The notes under the pieces: model-generated
What the model was told of the DNA's origin: nothing
What the model saw: only the letters and a program-made list of their open reading frames with translations
Database searches by the model: none
Shown: positions 7,379 to 14,306 of the stretch, one piece after another
Numbering within the stretch: the first letter of the stretch is position 1
Layout: each line of letters starts with the position of its first letter
DNA from: Treponema sp. UBA937
GTDB lineage: Bacteria > Spirochaetota > Spirochaetia > Treponematales > Breznakiellaceae
DNA: 18,021 bases
NCBI GenBank assembly: GCA_002293455.1
Contig: DBDH01000017.1
Coordinates: 1-18,021 of the forward strand
Reading direction: 5' to 3'
Program-made: the position numbers and the translations under genes

Positions 7379-8545
7379 TCACACAAAACGGCTGGGGCTT
7401 GTTCCGGTGATTTTCTTAAAAGCTCTGCTGAATGTTTCTACGTTCATATACCCGGTTTTTTCGGCGATCTCGTAAATGCGGAGATTTGTTTCGCTCAGAA
7501 GTTTCCGGGCTTCCCGTATCCTGGTGCGGGTGATAAAGTCGGAGAGTGTCTCCCCGGTTTCGCGGGCAAATTCCCAGCTGAGATGATTCTTGCTTACTTC
7601 GCTGTACCGCGCTATCTCGGCGAGATCGAGTGCGGGATTATCGAAATGTTCCTGGATATAGCGCCGGCTGCGGATTACGATTCTGCTCGGCGGGAGGAAA
7701 CCTTTAAGACAGGCGGAGAGATCATTTCCAAAAGAAGCAATATCCGCCGCGGGACCTCCGGTTTTTCGTTCAAATCCAATATCGAGATAGGTCCAGGCGG
7801 ATTTATAAAAAAGTTCAAAGACCGTTTCCAATTTTTCCGGGCCGGTCATAAAAAGGTAATATTGATCAAAAGAAACCGCTCCGGAATCGCCCTGTTCTTC
7901 GGGAACAAAACGCTTCAATAAATCCGTAACTGTTTTCTGAAAATCATATAGACTGTTCTCGTATCGTGTACGCACCAGGGGAATATCGCCGGGTTTCAAA
8001 ATCATAAAATAAAAGGGACAGCTCACGGAGAAAGCGCAGCGCTCAAATAAACTTTGGATATTTTCCGCCGATGATTTTTCCATTTCTCCTTCGGTAACCG
8101 CCGCAAAAAAGGCGGAACGGGCGCTTTCCCTTTCTTGGACGACCGCTGAAGGAGTCCGCTCAGGTTTTGCGGACTTTGCCGCCACGCGCTGAATAAGCTC
8201 CAGAAGGGAACGTTCATTCATCTCGGATTTAAGAATATAATCATAAGCCCCGGACTTAAAAGCCCGCCGCACATAATCAAAATTGCTATGCGAACTGAGG
8301 AATATTACCGAAACGCCGGGATCAATTTCCTTGAGGCTTTCGGCGAGTTCCAGTCCGTCCATAACCGGCATGTCCACATCAGTTAAAACAATATCCACCG
8401 ACGGATGGGCGCGGATGCACTCAAGAGCGGCCTGGCCGTTCTCAGCTTCCCCGATGATATATATACCGTGAGCTTCCCAGTCGCAGAGTGATTTAAGAGT
8501 CAGCAGCACCAGGGGTTCGTCATCAACGATAAGAATTTCAGCCAT
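7379..8545 (-). CDS. Two-component response regulator, REC plus AraC-type HTH (YesN-like)
   Basis: A cytoplasmic DNA-binding regulator of 388 residues. The receiver domain starts 'MAEILIVDDEPLVLL'; the phosphoacceptor is Asp56 in 'IVLTDVDMP', and the conserved Lys is near 106 in 'YDYILKS'. A divergent ~150-residue linker follows. The C-terminal ~100 residues hold two helix-turn-helices of AraC/XylS type ('LAEIARYSEVSKNHLSWEF', then 'IYEIAEKTGYMNVETFSRAF'). The start at 8545 was chosen over the longer frame (to 8620) because it matches the receiver N-terminus and follows AGAAGG. The start overlaps the kinase 3' end by 8 bp, so the two are co-translated. It probably activates the sugar-transport operon just downstream. 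Confidence 0.93.
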   Translation of the reverse strand: MAEILIVDDEPLVLLTLKSLCDWEAHGIYIIGEAENGQAALECIRAHPSVDIVLTDVDMPVMDGLELAESLKEIDPGVSVIFLSSHSNFDYVRRAFKSGAYDYILKSEMNERSLLELIQRVAAKSAKPERTPSAVVQERESARSAFFAAVTEGEMEKSSAENIQSLFERCAFSVSCPFYFMILKPGDIPLVRTRYENSLYDFQKTVTDLLKRFVPEEQGDSGAVSFDQYYLFMTGPEKLETVFELFYKSAWTYLDIGFERKTGGPAADIASFGNDLSACLKGFLPPSRIVIRSRRYIQEHFDNPALDLAEIARYSEVSKNHLSWEFARETGETLSDFITRTRIREARKLLSETNLRIYEIAEKTGYMNVETFSRAFKKITGTSPSRFV

Positions 8546-10346
8546 CTTTACCTTCTTCCGATTCGGCCGGATCCAGAGATTCATCAGCTGAGATTCGGCT
8601 GTCATATTCGGACGCTTCAAGGATAGGCAGCAGCAGTGTTACTACGGTTCCTTCTCCCGGATAGCTGGCAACGGATAATGTGTAGGGTGCACCATAGGAA
8701 AGCTGAATCCTCCGCTTTACCGCGGAAAGGCCTATCCTCGTGAAACCCTTTTCGGTCTGGGTTTCATCACGGAAAAGCCCGTCCACAAACTCGGCGCTCA
8801 TTCCCTGCCCGTTATCACGCACTTCAATGGCAAGAATATTCCCGTCGAGAGATGCGGAAACGACTATCGTGCCGAAAGTCCCGGATTGGGAGGTTCCGCG
8901 GAATCCGTGGAGAATGGCGTTTTCAACAAGCGGCTGGAGAACCATGGAAGGGATTCCGAGAGAAAGCAAAGAGGAATCCACATCCCGAATAAACTCGAAG
9001 GTATCTCCGTAACGCACTTTCATAATATACACGTAACTATCGAGGTTTTTGAGTTCACGCTCAAGAGAACAGACGGTATCCTCCCTTCCCAGAGTATCTT
9101 CGGTAATGTTCATCAGCGCGGCGCTCATCTTCTGTATGGCATCGTTTTTTGTAATAAGCGCCATCATCCGTATCGAATTAAGGGTGTTGCAAAGAAAGTG
9201 AGGGTTCAGTTGATAGCGAAGAACATCAATCTCGGTTTTGAGCCGCTCCTTTTGTTCGTTTTTTATTTCCCGCGTCAAAGACCCGATCTCGGTAACCATA
9301 ACATTGAACGAATCGTTGAGTCTGTTGAGTTCCGTAAAAGAACTGGCAGGAACCTTCACCGAAAAATCCCCCTTGGCAACCGAGGCCATTTCGGATATGA
9401 CAATATTTAACGGTTTAAGGATGCGCCGGAAAAAGAGCGAATTGTACCCGATAAAAAGGACCACGATGAGAACCATCGCAATGCAAAGGATATATAAAAT
9501 GATATCGACCCGCTGAGTGAGAGAGCGGATGCTTATCGCTTCGATCAACGTCCAGCCGGAAGCATTGATAGGCGTTTGCATAACAATGTAGGAGCGGCCA
9601 AAGGTTCCGTATATGTCGGAAAAACGCAGATCGATGTTTGAAGGATCACTCGCGGAAAGGATCATTCCGTTTCTCCCGACAAGAAAGGTATGAGAGACCG
9701 CCGGCGTTCCGCCGCTGTTATGTTTTTGCCGGATAAAATCATTCAGCTCGTTCACCATAAAAGTGATCACAAGCATTTCCACACCGGTATCATGATCCGC
9801 GCGCGCGGGCGGTGCCACCGCGAGACTCACCATTACCGGCCCGCCGGTATCCGACGCGAGGGTATCCGGAAAGATGACAGACCCCGGCGCAGCGGCGGCA
9901 AGGTTGTAATAATCAAAGGCGGACGCAAGGGAAAGCGTCGTCCCGCTGTAATAATTCCGGGATACAAAGGGGACGCTGTGGTCGGAGAAAAAAAGATAAT
10001 ACGCGGCAAGCTGTTTTGAAAGCAGAAAATAGGTGTTGAATATCTCTTCAAAGGAAAAGGAAATCTCATAACGCTGCTCCTGAGATGATGTTTTCACATA
10101 CTCAAGAGAACGGTTCATCAGTGTGCGGTTATGTATCAGCGAAGACGCTACAATCGACATCCGCTCCAGTTCGGCGTTCACGCTGCCCGCACTCTGGCTT
10201 ATGGCCGCCTCCCGCTGAGCGGCGGTCATGTCAACTATCTCCTGCCGGAAAACATAACCGGAAACAAGCATAAAAATCAGCACGGGCAGAGCGATGAGCA
10301 AAAGAAACGACTGAATATGCCGTGAGGCAATACTGTATTCTTTCAT
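8538..10346 (-). CDS. Membrane sensor histidine kinase, YesM/LytS-type
   Basis: A 602-residue kinase that would phosphorylate the downstream AraC-type regulator. The start at 10346 ('MKEYSIASRH') is preceded by GGGGAG and followed by a first membrane segment (about 13-33). The frame runs open to 10466, but that extension has no family sense and crosses the likely promoter. Between the first segment and the second (about 281-307) is a ~245-residue extracytoplasmic sensor, probably Cache-like. A HAMP domain follows (about 309-361), then the HisKA_7TM/His_kinase block 'YQLNPHFLCNTLNSIR' with His383. The ATP-binding domain has N-box 'PLVENAILHGF', 'VRDNGQGM', and 'RIGLSAVKRRI'. The last ~20 residues are an acidic tail. 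The ligand is not deducible. Confidence 0.93.
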   Translation of the reverse strand: MKEYSIASRHIQSFLLLIALPVLIFMLVSGYVFRQEIVDMTAAQREAAISQSAGSVNAELERMSIVASSLIHNRTLMNRSLEYVKTSSQEQRYEISFSFEEIFNTYFLLSKQLAAYYLFFSDHSVPFVSRNYYSGTTLSLASAFDYYNLAAAAPGSVIFPDTLASDTGGPVMVSLAVAPPARADHDTGVEMLVITFMVNELNDFIRQKHNSGGTPAVSHTFLVGRNGMILSASDPSNIDLRFSDIYGTFGRSYIVMQTPINASGWTLIEAISIRSLTQRVDIILYILCIAMVLIVVLFIGYNSLFFRRILKPLNIVISEMASVAKGDFSVKVPASSFTELNRLNDSFNVMVTEIGSLTREIKNEQKERLKTEIDVLRYQLNPHFLCNTLNSIRMMALITKNDAIQKMSAALMNITEDTLGREDTVCSLERELKNLDSYVYIMKVRYGDTFEFIRDVDSSLLSLGIPSMVLQPLVENAILHGFRGTSQSGTFGTIVVSASLDGNILAIEVRDNGQGMSAEFVDGLFRDETQTEKGFTRIGLSAVKRRIQLSYGAPYTLSVASYPGEGTVVTLLLPILEASEYDSRISADESLDPAESEEGKDG

Positions 10347-10401
10347 CGGCAGAAACTCCCCGCAAGAACCCCGGAGCGGAAAATGATATCCGTTCCTGTT
10401 T

Positions 10402-10430
10402 TTTATACCACAAAGACCGCCGGATGTCGA
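10402..10430 (-). promoter_or_regulatory. Candidate promoter for the kinase/regulator genes
   Basis: On the minus strand: -35 TCGACA (10430-10425), a 17-base spacer, -10 TATAAA (10407-10402). Each hexamer is 5 of 6 to the sigma-70 consensus with ideal spacing. It lies about 55 bp before the kinase start codon. Confidence 0.6.
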
Positions 10431-10455
10431 GGTTATTGTGAAAACGTGGTATAAA
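10402..10455. promoter_or_regulatory. Perfect 10-bp inverted repeat overlapping the kinase promoter
   Basis: TTTATACCAC at 10402-10411 and GTGGTATAAA at 10446-10455 are exact inverse copies whose centres are 44 bp apart, about four helical turns. One arm contains the -10 of the kinase promoter; the other lies 15 bp upstream of its -35. This could be an operator pair for a dimeric or looping regulator, possibly the response regulator itself. Function is inferred. Confidence 0.45.
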
Positions 10456-10488
10456 CGCTGGTACAATTTTTACAAAACCATTAGATAC

Positions 10489-10518
10489 TGGACAAAATCA
10501 ACTTATATTTGCTATAGT
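10489..10518 (+). promoter_or_regulatory. Candidate promoter for infC-rpmI-rplT
   Basis: -35 TGGACA (10489-10494), an 18-base spacer, -10 TATAGT (10513-10518); each hexamer is 5 of 6 to consensus. Transcription would start near 10525, giving a leader of about 50 bases before infC. The leader holds a small hairpin (TACAA 10535-10539 with TTGTA 10546-10550). It does not resemble a large L20-type leader. Confidence 0.65.
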
Positions 10519-10562
10519 GATAGAAAGTTATAGGTACAAGCCCCGTTGTAACTGTAATTTAT

Positions 10563-10570
10563 GAGGAGGT
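10563..10570 (+). promoter_or_regulatory. Ribosome binding site fixing the TTG start of infC
   Basis: GAGGAGGT ends 3 bases before TTG 10574-10576. An in-frame TGA at 10562-10564 rules out any upstream start in this frame, so the non-ATG codon is the only start that keeps the conserved N-terminus. Confidence 0.85.
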
Positions 10571-10573
10571 CAG

Positions 10574-11089
10574 TTGGCGGACAAGGATTTACGGATTAAC
10601 GAACAGATTAGAGTGCGGGAAATTCGGCTCATTGGTAATGACGGCGAACAGCAGATTGTTTCCACTGCGGAAGCGCTCGAAATGGCCAGAAATCAGGATT
10701 TGGATTTGGTGGAAGTTGCCCCGCAGGCAAACCCGCCCGTCTGTAAAATTCTGAATTACGGTAAGTTTAAATTCGAGAATGAAAAGAAGGTTCGGGAAGC
10801 AAAGGGAAATCAGAAGATTATAAAATTGAAAGAAATCCGTATGCAGCCTAAAATTGATGATCATGATTTGGATTTTAAGTCCAAGCATGTTAAAGAATTT
10901 TTGGGCCAGGGAAATAAGGTCAAAGTAACGGTCCGTTTCCGCGGACGCGAACTTGCCCATACCGAACTCGGTTTAGATGTCCTCAATGATGTTCTCAAAA
11001 GGATAGAAGGCGAATATGTCATGGACAAGCCTCCGGCAATGGAAGGAAGGACTATGTCTATGGTGTTAAATCCTAAAACCAAAAAATAA
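10574..11089 (+). CDS. infC: Translation initiation factor IF-3
   Basis: A 171-residue IF-3 of normal length. The N-domain has 'DLRINEQIRVREIRLI' and 'DLDLVEVAPQANPPVCKI', continuing into 'LNYGKFKFE'; the C-domain has 'EIRMQPKIDDHDLDFK' and 'VRFRGRELAHTELG'. IF-3 binds the 30S subunit, keeps it from joining 50S early, and proofreads the start codon and initiator tRNA. Translation begins at TTG, with a strong Shine-Dalgarno sequence and an in-frame stop just upstream. Rare start codons in infC are the classical basis of IF-3 autoregulation (AUU in E. coli), so a similar loop is likely. It is first in the usual infC-rpmI-rplT operon, with rpmI 14 bp downstream. Confidence 0.97.
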   Translation: MADKDLRINEQIRVREIRLIGNDGEQQIVSTAEALEMARNQDLDLVEVAPQANPPVCKILNYGKFKFENEKKVREAKGNQKIIKLKEIRMQPKIDDHDLDFKSKHVKEFLGQGNKVKVTVRFRGRELAHTELGLDVLNDVLKRIEGEYVMDKPPAMEGRTMSMVLNPKTKK

Positions 11090-11103
11090 GCAGAGGTTGG
11101 CAA

Positions 11104-11304
11104 ATGCCCAAAATGAAAACCAAGAAAAGCGCTGCCAAGCGTTTTTCGTTTACAGGATCAGGCAAGGTAAAGTACAAGAAACAAAATCTTCGCCATATTC
11201 TTACCAAGAAATCAAGCAAGCGCAAGCGGAATCTTCGTCATACCGGCATTCTCTCCGACGACAATGTACCGGTAATCAGAAAACAGTTATTGCCCTACGG
11301 TTAA
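11104..11304 (+). CDS. rpmI: 50S ribosomal protein L35
   Basis: A 66-residue, very basic protein with the L35 pattern: 'MPKMKTKKSAAKRFSFTGSG' at the N-terminus, then 'HILTKKSSKRKRNLR' and a C-terminal 'IRKQLLPYG'. It is a component of the large ribosomal subunit. The start at 11104 is preceded by GAGG in 'gcagaggttggcaaatg', in the gap after infC. It sits between infC and rplT, the conserved bacterial arrangement, with rplT 15 bp downstream. Length and motifs are normal. Confidence 0.97.
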   Translation: MPKMKTKKSAAKRFSFTGSGKVKYKKQNLRHILTKKSSKRKRNLRHTGILSDDNVPVIRKQLLPYG

Positions 11305-11319
11305 TAAGGAGCGCTATTC

Positions 11320-11694
11320 ATGTCAAGAGCAGTAGACGGTTCCAAACGAAAGAACCATCGTAAAAAGATAATGAAATTGGCGAAAGGCTACTGGGGCCGC
11401 CGCCATTCAAACTATAAAACCGCAAAAGACGCGGTTACCAAAGGACTTAGTTACGCATACCGCGACAGAAAAGACCGGAAAGGCGATTTCCGGAGCCTCT
11501 GGATTATCAGGATTAACGCGGCCTGCCGCGCGGAAGGTCTTTCCTATTCAAGGTTTATCGACGGCCTTAACAAAGCCGGCATCGAAATTAACCGGAAAGT
11601 TCTCGCTCATCTTGCCCTGGAAGACAGCGCGGCGTTTAAAGCGGTAGCGGCCCAGGCGAAAGATGCTTTGGCGAAAGCCGCCCCTGGAGCGTAA
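11320..11694 (+). CDS. rplT: 50S ribosomal protein L20
   Basis: A 124-residue L20, a few residues longer than the common 117-119. Hallmarks are 'KKIMKLAKGYWGRRHSNYKT', 'AYRDRKDRKGDFRSLWIIRI' and 'LSYSRFIDGLNKAGIEINRK', then 'VLAHLALED'. L20 binds 23S rRNA early in 50S assembly and in several bacteria represses its own operon at the infC/rpmI leader. No clear L20 leader structure was recognised here. The start has GGAG upstream. The stop is followed after a single base by the ATG of the coiled-coil gene, so transcription very likely continues into the division genes. Confidence 0.97.
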   Translation: MSRAVDGSKRKNHRKKIMKLAKGYWGRRHSNYKTAKDAVTKGLSYAYRDRKDRKGDFRSLWIIRINAACRAEGLSYSRFIDGLNKAGIEINRKVLAHLALEDSAAFKAVAAQAKDALAKAAPGA

Positions 11695-11695
11695 G

Positions 11696-12193
11696 ATGAT
11701 CAGCCTCGAGCAAGTCAAATTATTGGAAACGAAAGTTGCCAAAGCAATTGATTACGTAAATCATTTAACCGGCGAAAACGCCATGTTGAAAGAACGGTTA
11801 ACCGGATATCAAACTAAGATTGATGAGCTTGAGGTGTTAATCAAACAATTCAGAGAAGATCAAAGCCGTATTGAGGGCGGAATACTTTCCGCTCTTGACC
11901 GGCTGAATCAATTTGAAGATGCCATTGAAAAAGGCATATCGGGGATTATTCCCCAGGAAGAAAAAAAAATTGATCCTGTTCCTCCGGTAGAGGAAGCCGC
12001 GTCTCCCGTTCCGCCCTCCGCGCCGCTTTCGGACGAAAAAGATGAGATCACCGATGATGACGCGCCTTTTAGTGAAACAAGCCCGGCCGACGATTCCGAT
12101 GAAGCCATCATGGCAGCCCTTGAGGCCGAAGAAGAAGCCGTAAAGGCAAAAAATTCCGGAGATCAATCGGCGGCCGAACTGGATATTTTTTAA
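11696..12193 (+). CDS. Coiled-coil protein, ZapB-like cell-division candidate
   Basis: A 165-residue protein starting at ATG 11696, 1 bp after the rplT stop, with GGAG inside the end of rplT. The frame also opens at 11663 inside rplT, which is unlikely to be used. Residues 1 to about 82 form a heptad-rich coiled coil ('LLETKVAKAIDYVNHLTGEN', 'MLKERLTGYQTKIDELEVLI'). The rest is an acidic, Pro/Ser-rich, probably disordered tail ending in 'AAELDIF'. There is no signal peptide or membrane segment. ZapA is encoded 11 bp downstream, which supports a division-ring role like that of ZapB (ZapA partner, Z-ring bundling). ZapB of E. coli is only about 80 residues, so the tail is an addition. Sequence alone shows a coiled coil; the ZapB label rests on context and general resemblance. 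Confidence 0.7.
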   Translation: MISLEQVKLLETKVAKAIDYVNHLTGENAMLKERLTGYQTKIDELEVLIKQFREDQSRIEGGILSALDRLNQFEDAIEKGISGIIPQEEKKIDPVPPVEEAASPVPPSAPLSDEKDEITDDDAPFSETSPADDSDEAIMAALEAEEEAVKAKNSGDQSAAELDIF

Positions 12194-12204
12194 GGAAGGC
12201 GCGT

Positions 12205-12522
12205 ATGTCGAACAGCGCAATCCGCATCGATGTACTTGGAACTTCACTCACCATATCGGCGGACGCCGATCCTCAGTATCTGGAATCGCTTTTAGCGCAA
12301 TTTGAACAGCATATCGATAACACACGGCAGCTAACCGGCCTTACCGATCCCTTAAAACTGGCCGTTCTTTCAGGCTTTCTCCTTTGTGATGAACTGGAAA
12401 AAAGCAAAAGACAAGAACGCCCCTCCGCCGAAACTATTCACGACCCCGATTCCCCCGAGGTGGAAAAACTCACCCTGGAAATGATCACCCGCCTTGACGA
12501 AGCGCTGGGGGAGAAAGAGTAA
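12205..12522 (+). CDS. zapA: Cell division protein ZapA
   Basis: A 105-residue ZapA-family protein. The N-terminal domain has the family pattern 'AIRIDVLGTSLTISADADPQ' followed by 'YLESLLAQFEQHID', then 'DPLKLAVLSGFLLCDELEKS' leading into the C-terminal helix. ZapA binds FtsZ and promotes bundling of protofilaments at mid-cell. AAGGAAGG precedes the start. It lies 11 bp after the coiled-coil gene and is probably co-transcribed with it from the infC-rplT operon. The family is sequence-poor, but fold pattern, size and neighbour agree. Confidence 0.88.
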   Translation: MSNSAIRIDVLGTSLTISADADPQYLESLLAQFEQHIDNTRQLTGLTDPLKLAVLSGFLLCDELEKSKRQERPSAETIHDPDSPEVEKLTLEMITRLDEALGEKE

Positions 12523-12541
12523 GGAAAACACGGGCTCTTTT
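12514..12541 (+). terminator. Weak candidate terminator at the end of zapA
   Basis: AAAGAG (12514-12519) and CTCTTT (12535-12540) can pair around a 15-base loop, followed by a T-rich stretch (TTTCATTTTA). The stem is short and begins inside the last codons of zapA. Confidence 0.3.
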
Positions 12542-12574
12542 CATTTTATGAAGCGTTGTTTATATCCGTTAATT

Positions 12575-12610
12575 TACATTGAAAATGCATACAAATTGCT
12601 TTACAATGTA
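12575..12610 (+). promoter_or_regulatory. Promoter with overlapping dyad operator for the antitoxin gene
   Basis: -35 TTGAAA (12579-12584), a 17-base spacer and -10 TACAAT (12602-12607) form a good sigma-70 promoter. An inverted repeat TACATTG (12575-12581) / CAATGTA (12604-12610) spans both hexamers, with a central ATGCAT palindrome. This is the layout expected for autorepression by a ribbon-helix-helix antitoxin. Confidence 0.65.
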
Positions 12611-12625
12611 TGAAGGAGGAACAGG

Positions 12626-12871
12626 ATGCCTTTGTTACAGGTTCGGGATTTTCCGGAAGATATATATAAAAAGATAAGTGTCGTTGCAAAGAAACAAAAA
12701 CGTACAATCGCGCAGCAAGTTATTGTCTTACTGGAAAAGGGACTGGAAGAAAAAGAATCGTGCAGGGAGCGCAGGTTGGCAGTCCTATCCCGGATAGCAG
12801 AACGTAATGTTTCTCAGGAAGCACAAAAGATTGATGCAGTCGCACTCATTCGGGAGGACCGAAACCGGTGA
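12626..12871 (+). CDS. Ribbon-helix-helix antitoxin (FitA/VapB-like)
   Basis: An 81-residue protein. The N-terminal ~45 residues fit an Arc/MetJ/FitA-type ribbon-helix-helix: a beta strand 'LLQVRDFPEDIYKKISVVAK', then 'KQKRTIAQQVIVLLEKGLEE'. The C-terminal part is charged and would wrap the toxin. A strong GGAGGA site precedes the ATG. The TGA at 12869-12871 overlaps a GTG start at 12868, the usual coupling to a downstream vapC. The toxin frame that follows is broken, so the protein is now probably an orphan DNA-binding repressor. Its promoter and operator look intact. Family call is good; target DNA is inferred to be the dyad at 12575-12610. Confidence 0.82.
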   Translation: MPLLQVRDFPEDIYKKISVVAKKQKRTIAQQVIVLLEKGLEEKESCRERRLAVLSRIAERNVSQEAQKIDAVALIREDRNR

Positions 12872-13006
12872 TCGTAGCTTTTATACGACATGTATTATTT
12901 GATAGCGGCCCGCCGTTACGATGCCATTTTAATGAGTAATGATGGAGCTTTAATTAAACTCAGTAAAAAATTGCATGTCCGTGTAATGGAAACAAAGCAG
13001 ATATAA
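12868..13006 (+). pseudogene. Remnant of a VapC-type PIN-domain toxin
   Basis: After a GTG start overlapping the antitoxin stop ('VIVAF'), the N-terminal frame loses resemblance at once. A PIN-domain C-terminus appears in another frame from 12887: 'DMYYLIAARRYDAILMSNDG' followed by 'ALIKLSKKLHVRVMETKQI', stopping at 13004-13006. The Asp of 'DMYY' and the 'SNDG' Asp correspond to late acidic residues of the PIN active site. The early acidic residues and about 80-90 residues of body are missing. An internal deletion with frameshift is the simplest explanation. No active toxin can be made. Confidence 0.75.
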
Positions 13007-13044
13007 CATATGGGCCATAATAATTTGAAAAACATCCCTTGTCC

Positions 13045-13067
13045 GCTTCAAAATCATGGTATACAAT
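13045..13067 (+). promoter_or_regulatory. Candidate promoter for a leaderless manA transcript
   Basis: -10 TACAAT (13062-13067), within TATACAAT, ends 6 bases before the ATG at 13074. A 17-base spacer upstream points to TTGTCC as the -35, beginning at about 13039. A start 7 bases after the -10 would fall on the A of the ATG. This agrees with the absence of any Shine-Dalgarno sequence. Confidence 0.5.
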
Positions 13068-13073
13068 TTCTTC

Positions 13074-14306
13074 ATGGCTCATTTTTTTAAGTTGGAAAAT
13101 ACGGTACAGCATTACGATTGGGGATCGCCGCGGATGATTCCCGAATTGACCGGGCAGGAAAACACAGAGTTGATTCCCTGGGCGGAATTGTGGATGGGGG
13201 TCAATCCCGGCGCACCGTCGATTTGTATAGATGATGAAAAAAACCGGAAAATCAGCCTTCCTGATTTGATAAAAGAAGACGCCGGATTTTATCTGGGTGA
13301 TGAAACGGTGAAAGCCTTCGGAACTCTGCCTTTTTTGTACAAGGTCCTTTCCGCGGATAAACCGCTTTCGATTCAAGCTCATCCGAATTTGGAGCAGGCG
13401 AAGGAAGGTTTTGAACGTGAAAATAAAGCCGGAATTGACATAAAAGCCCCGAACCGGAATTACAAAGACCCGAATCATAAACCGGAAATTATTTGCGCGT
13501 TAAGTCCTTTTACCGCGATGTGCGGTTTTCGGGAACCGGCTGAAATCGAAAAGTTATTGCCTATCGTTGATTGCAGAGCGTTAGATGCTCCGCTTGCCGC
13601 GTTAAAGGATGCATCTCCGGAAGGCGGCTTAAAAGGTTTTCTTGGCGCCTTATTTGCCATGAATGCCGAAGACCGGAAAATGGTGACTGACACCATTTTG
13701 GAACAGGGCAGAGATTTTTCCATCAAACATAAAGAGTACGAAACTGAGTTTAACCTCTGTGTTCAATTTGCGCAGATTCATCCGGATGATCCTTCCGTCA
13801 TTGCGCCGCTCTACTTAAATGTGATAGAGCTCAAACCGGGCGAGGCAATCTTTCTTTCCGCCGGAATTCTTCACGCTTATGTTCACGGCCTGAGCATGGA
13901 ACTCATGGCCAATTCCGATAATGTGCTTCGCGGCGGGCTTACTTCAAAGTACATCGATGTTGATGAATTAGAGCGGATTTTGATCTTTAAGCCTTTTATG
14001 CCGGAAATTTTGAAGCCGTCAATCTCCGATTCCGAGAAAAGCGTTTTTACTTACACAACCAGATGCGGGGATTTTGTATTGAGGCATCATCAAAACACAA
14101 GCGGAACTATCGATTATATTAATGCAAGTCCTTCCATCATTTTTGTTACGAATGGGAATCTGACAATGAAAGATACAGAAAGCGGCAAAGCACTGATTCT
14201 GAAAAAAGGGGAAAGCGCCTTCCTGGCTCCGGCGGAAAAAACCGGCAAGATTATTCTGGATGGAACTTTCGAGATGTATTCAGCTTCAACAGGTCTTCAC
14301 CAATGA
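13074..14306 (+). CDS. manA: Mannose-6-phosphate isomerase, class I
   Basis: A 410-residue zinc enzyme that interconverts mannose-6-phosphate and fructose-6-phosphate in the cytoplasm. It links mannose catabolism with GDP-mannose supply for surface glycans. Class I hallmarks are 'ENTVQHYDWGS' at the N-terminus, 'ADKPLSIQAHPN' (Gln and His zinc ligands), 'DPNHKPEIICAL' (Glu ligand), 'FLSAGILHAYVHG' (His ligand) and 'NVLRGGLTSKYIDVDEL'. I chose ATG 13074 because the homologous N-terminus begins there. An in-frame ATG at 13056 sits upstream of the -10 and would be untranscribed from that promoter. No ribosome site is visible before either. The stop overlaps the start of the next gene by ATGA. 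Confidence 0.94.
   Translation: MAHFFKLENTVQHYDWGSPRMIPELTGQENTELIPWAELWMGVNPGAPSICIDDEKNRKISLPDLIKEDAGFYLGDETVKAFGTLPFLYKVLSADKPLSIQAHPNLEQAKEGFERENKAGIDIKAPNRNYKDPNHKPEIICALSPFTAMCGFREPAEIEKLLPIVDCRALDAPLAALKDASPEGGLKGFLGALFAMNAEDRKMVTDTILEQGRDFSIKHKEYETEFNLCVQFAQIHPDDPSVIAPLYLNVIELKPGEAIFLSAGILHAYVHGLSMELMANSDNVLRGGLTSKYIDVDELERILIFKPFMPEILKPSISDSEKSVFTYTTRCGDFVLRHHQNTSGTIDYINASPSIIFVTNGNLTMKDTESGKALILKKGESAFLAPAEKTGKIILDGTFEMYSASTGLHQ

Noticed and set aside
10519..10573. L20-type autoregulatory leader before infC
   Set aside because: The predicted leader is only about 50 bases with a single 5-bp stem. I could not see the larger helices needed for such an element.
12523..12574. 6S RNA gene after zapA, as in proteobacteria
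   Set aside because: The gap before the antitoxin promoter is only about 50 bases, far too short for 6S RNA, and has no long imperfect hairpin.
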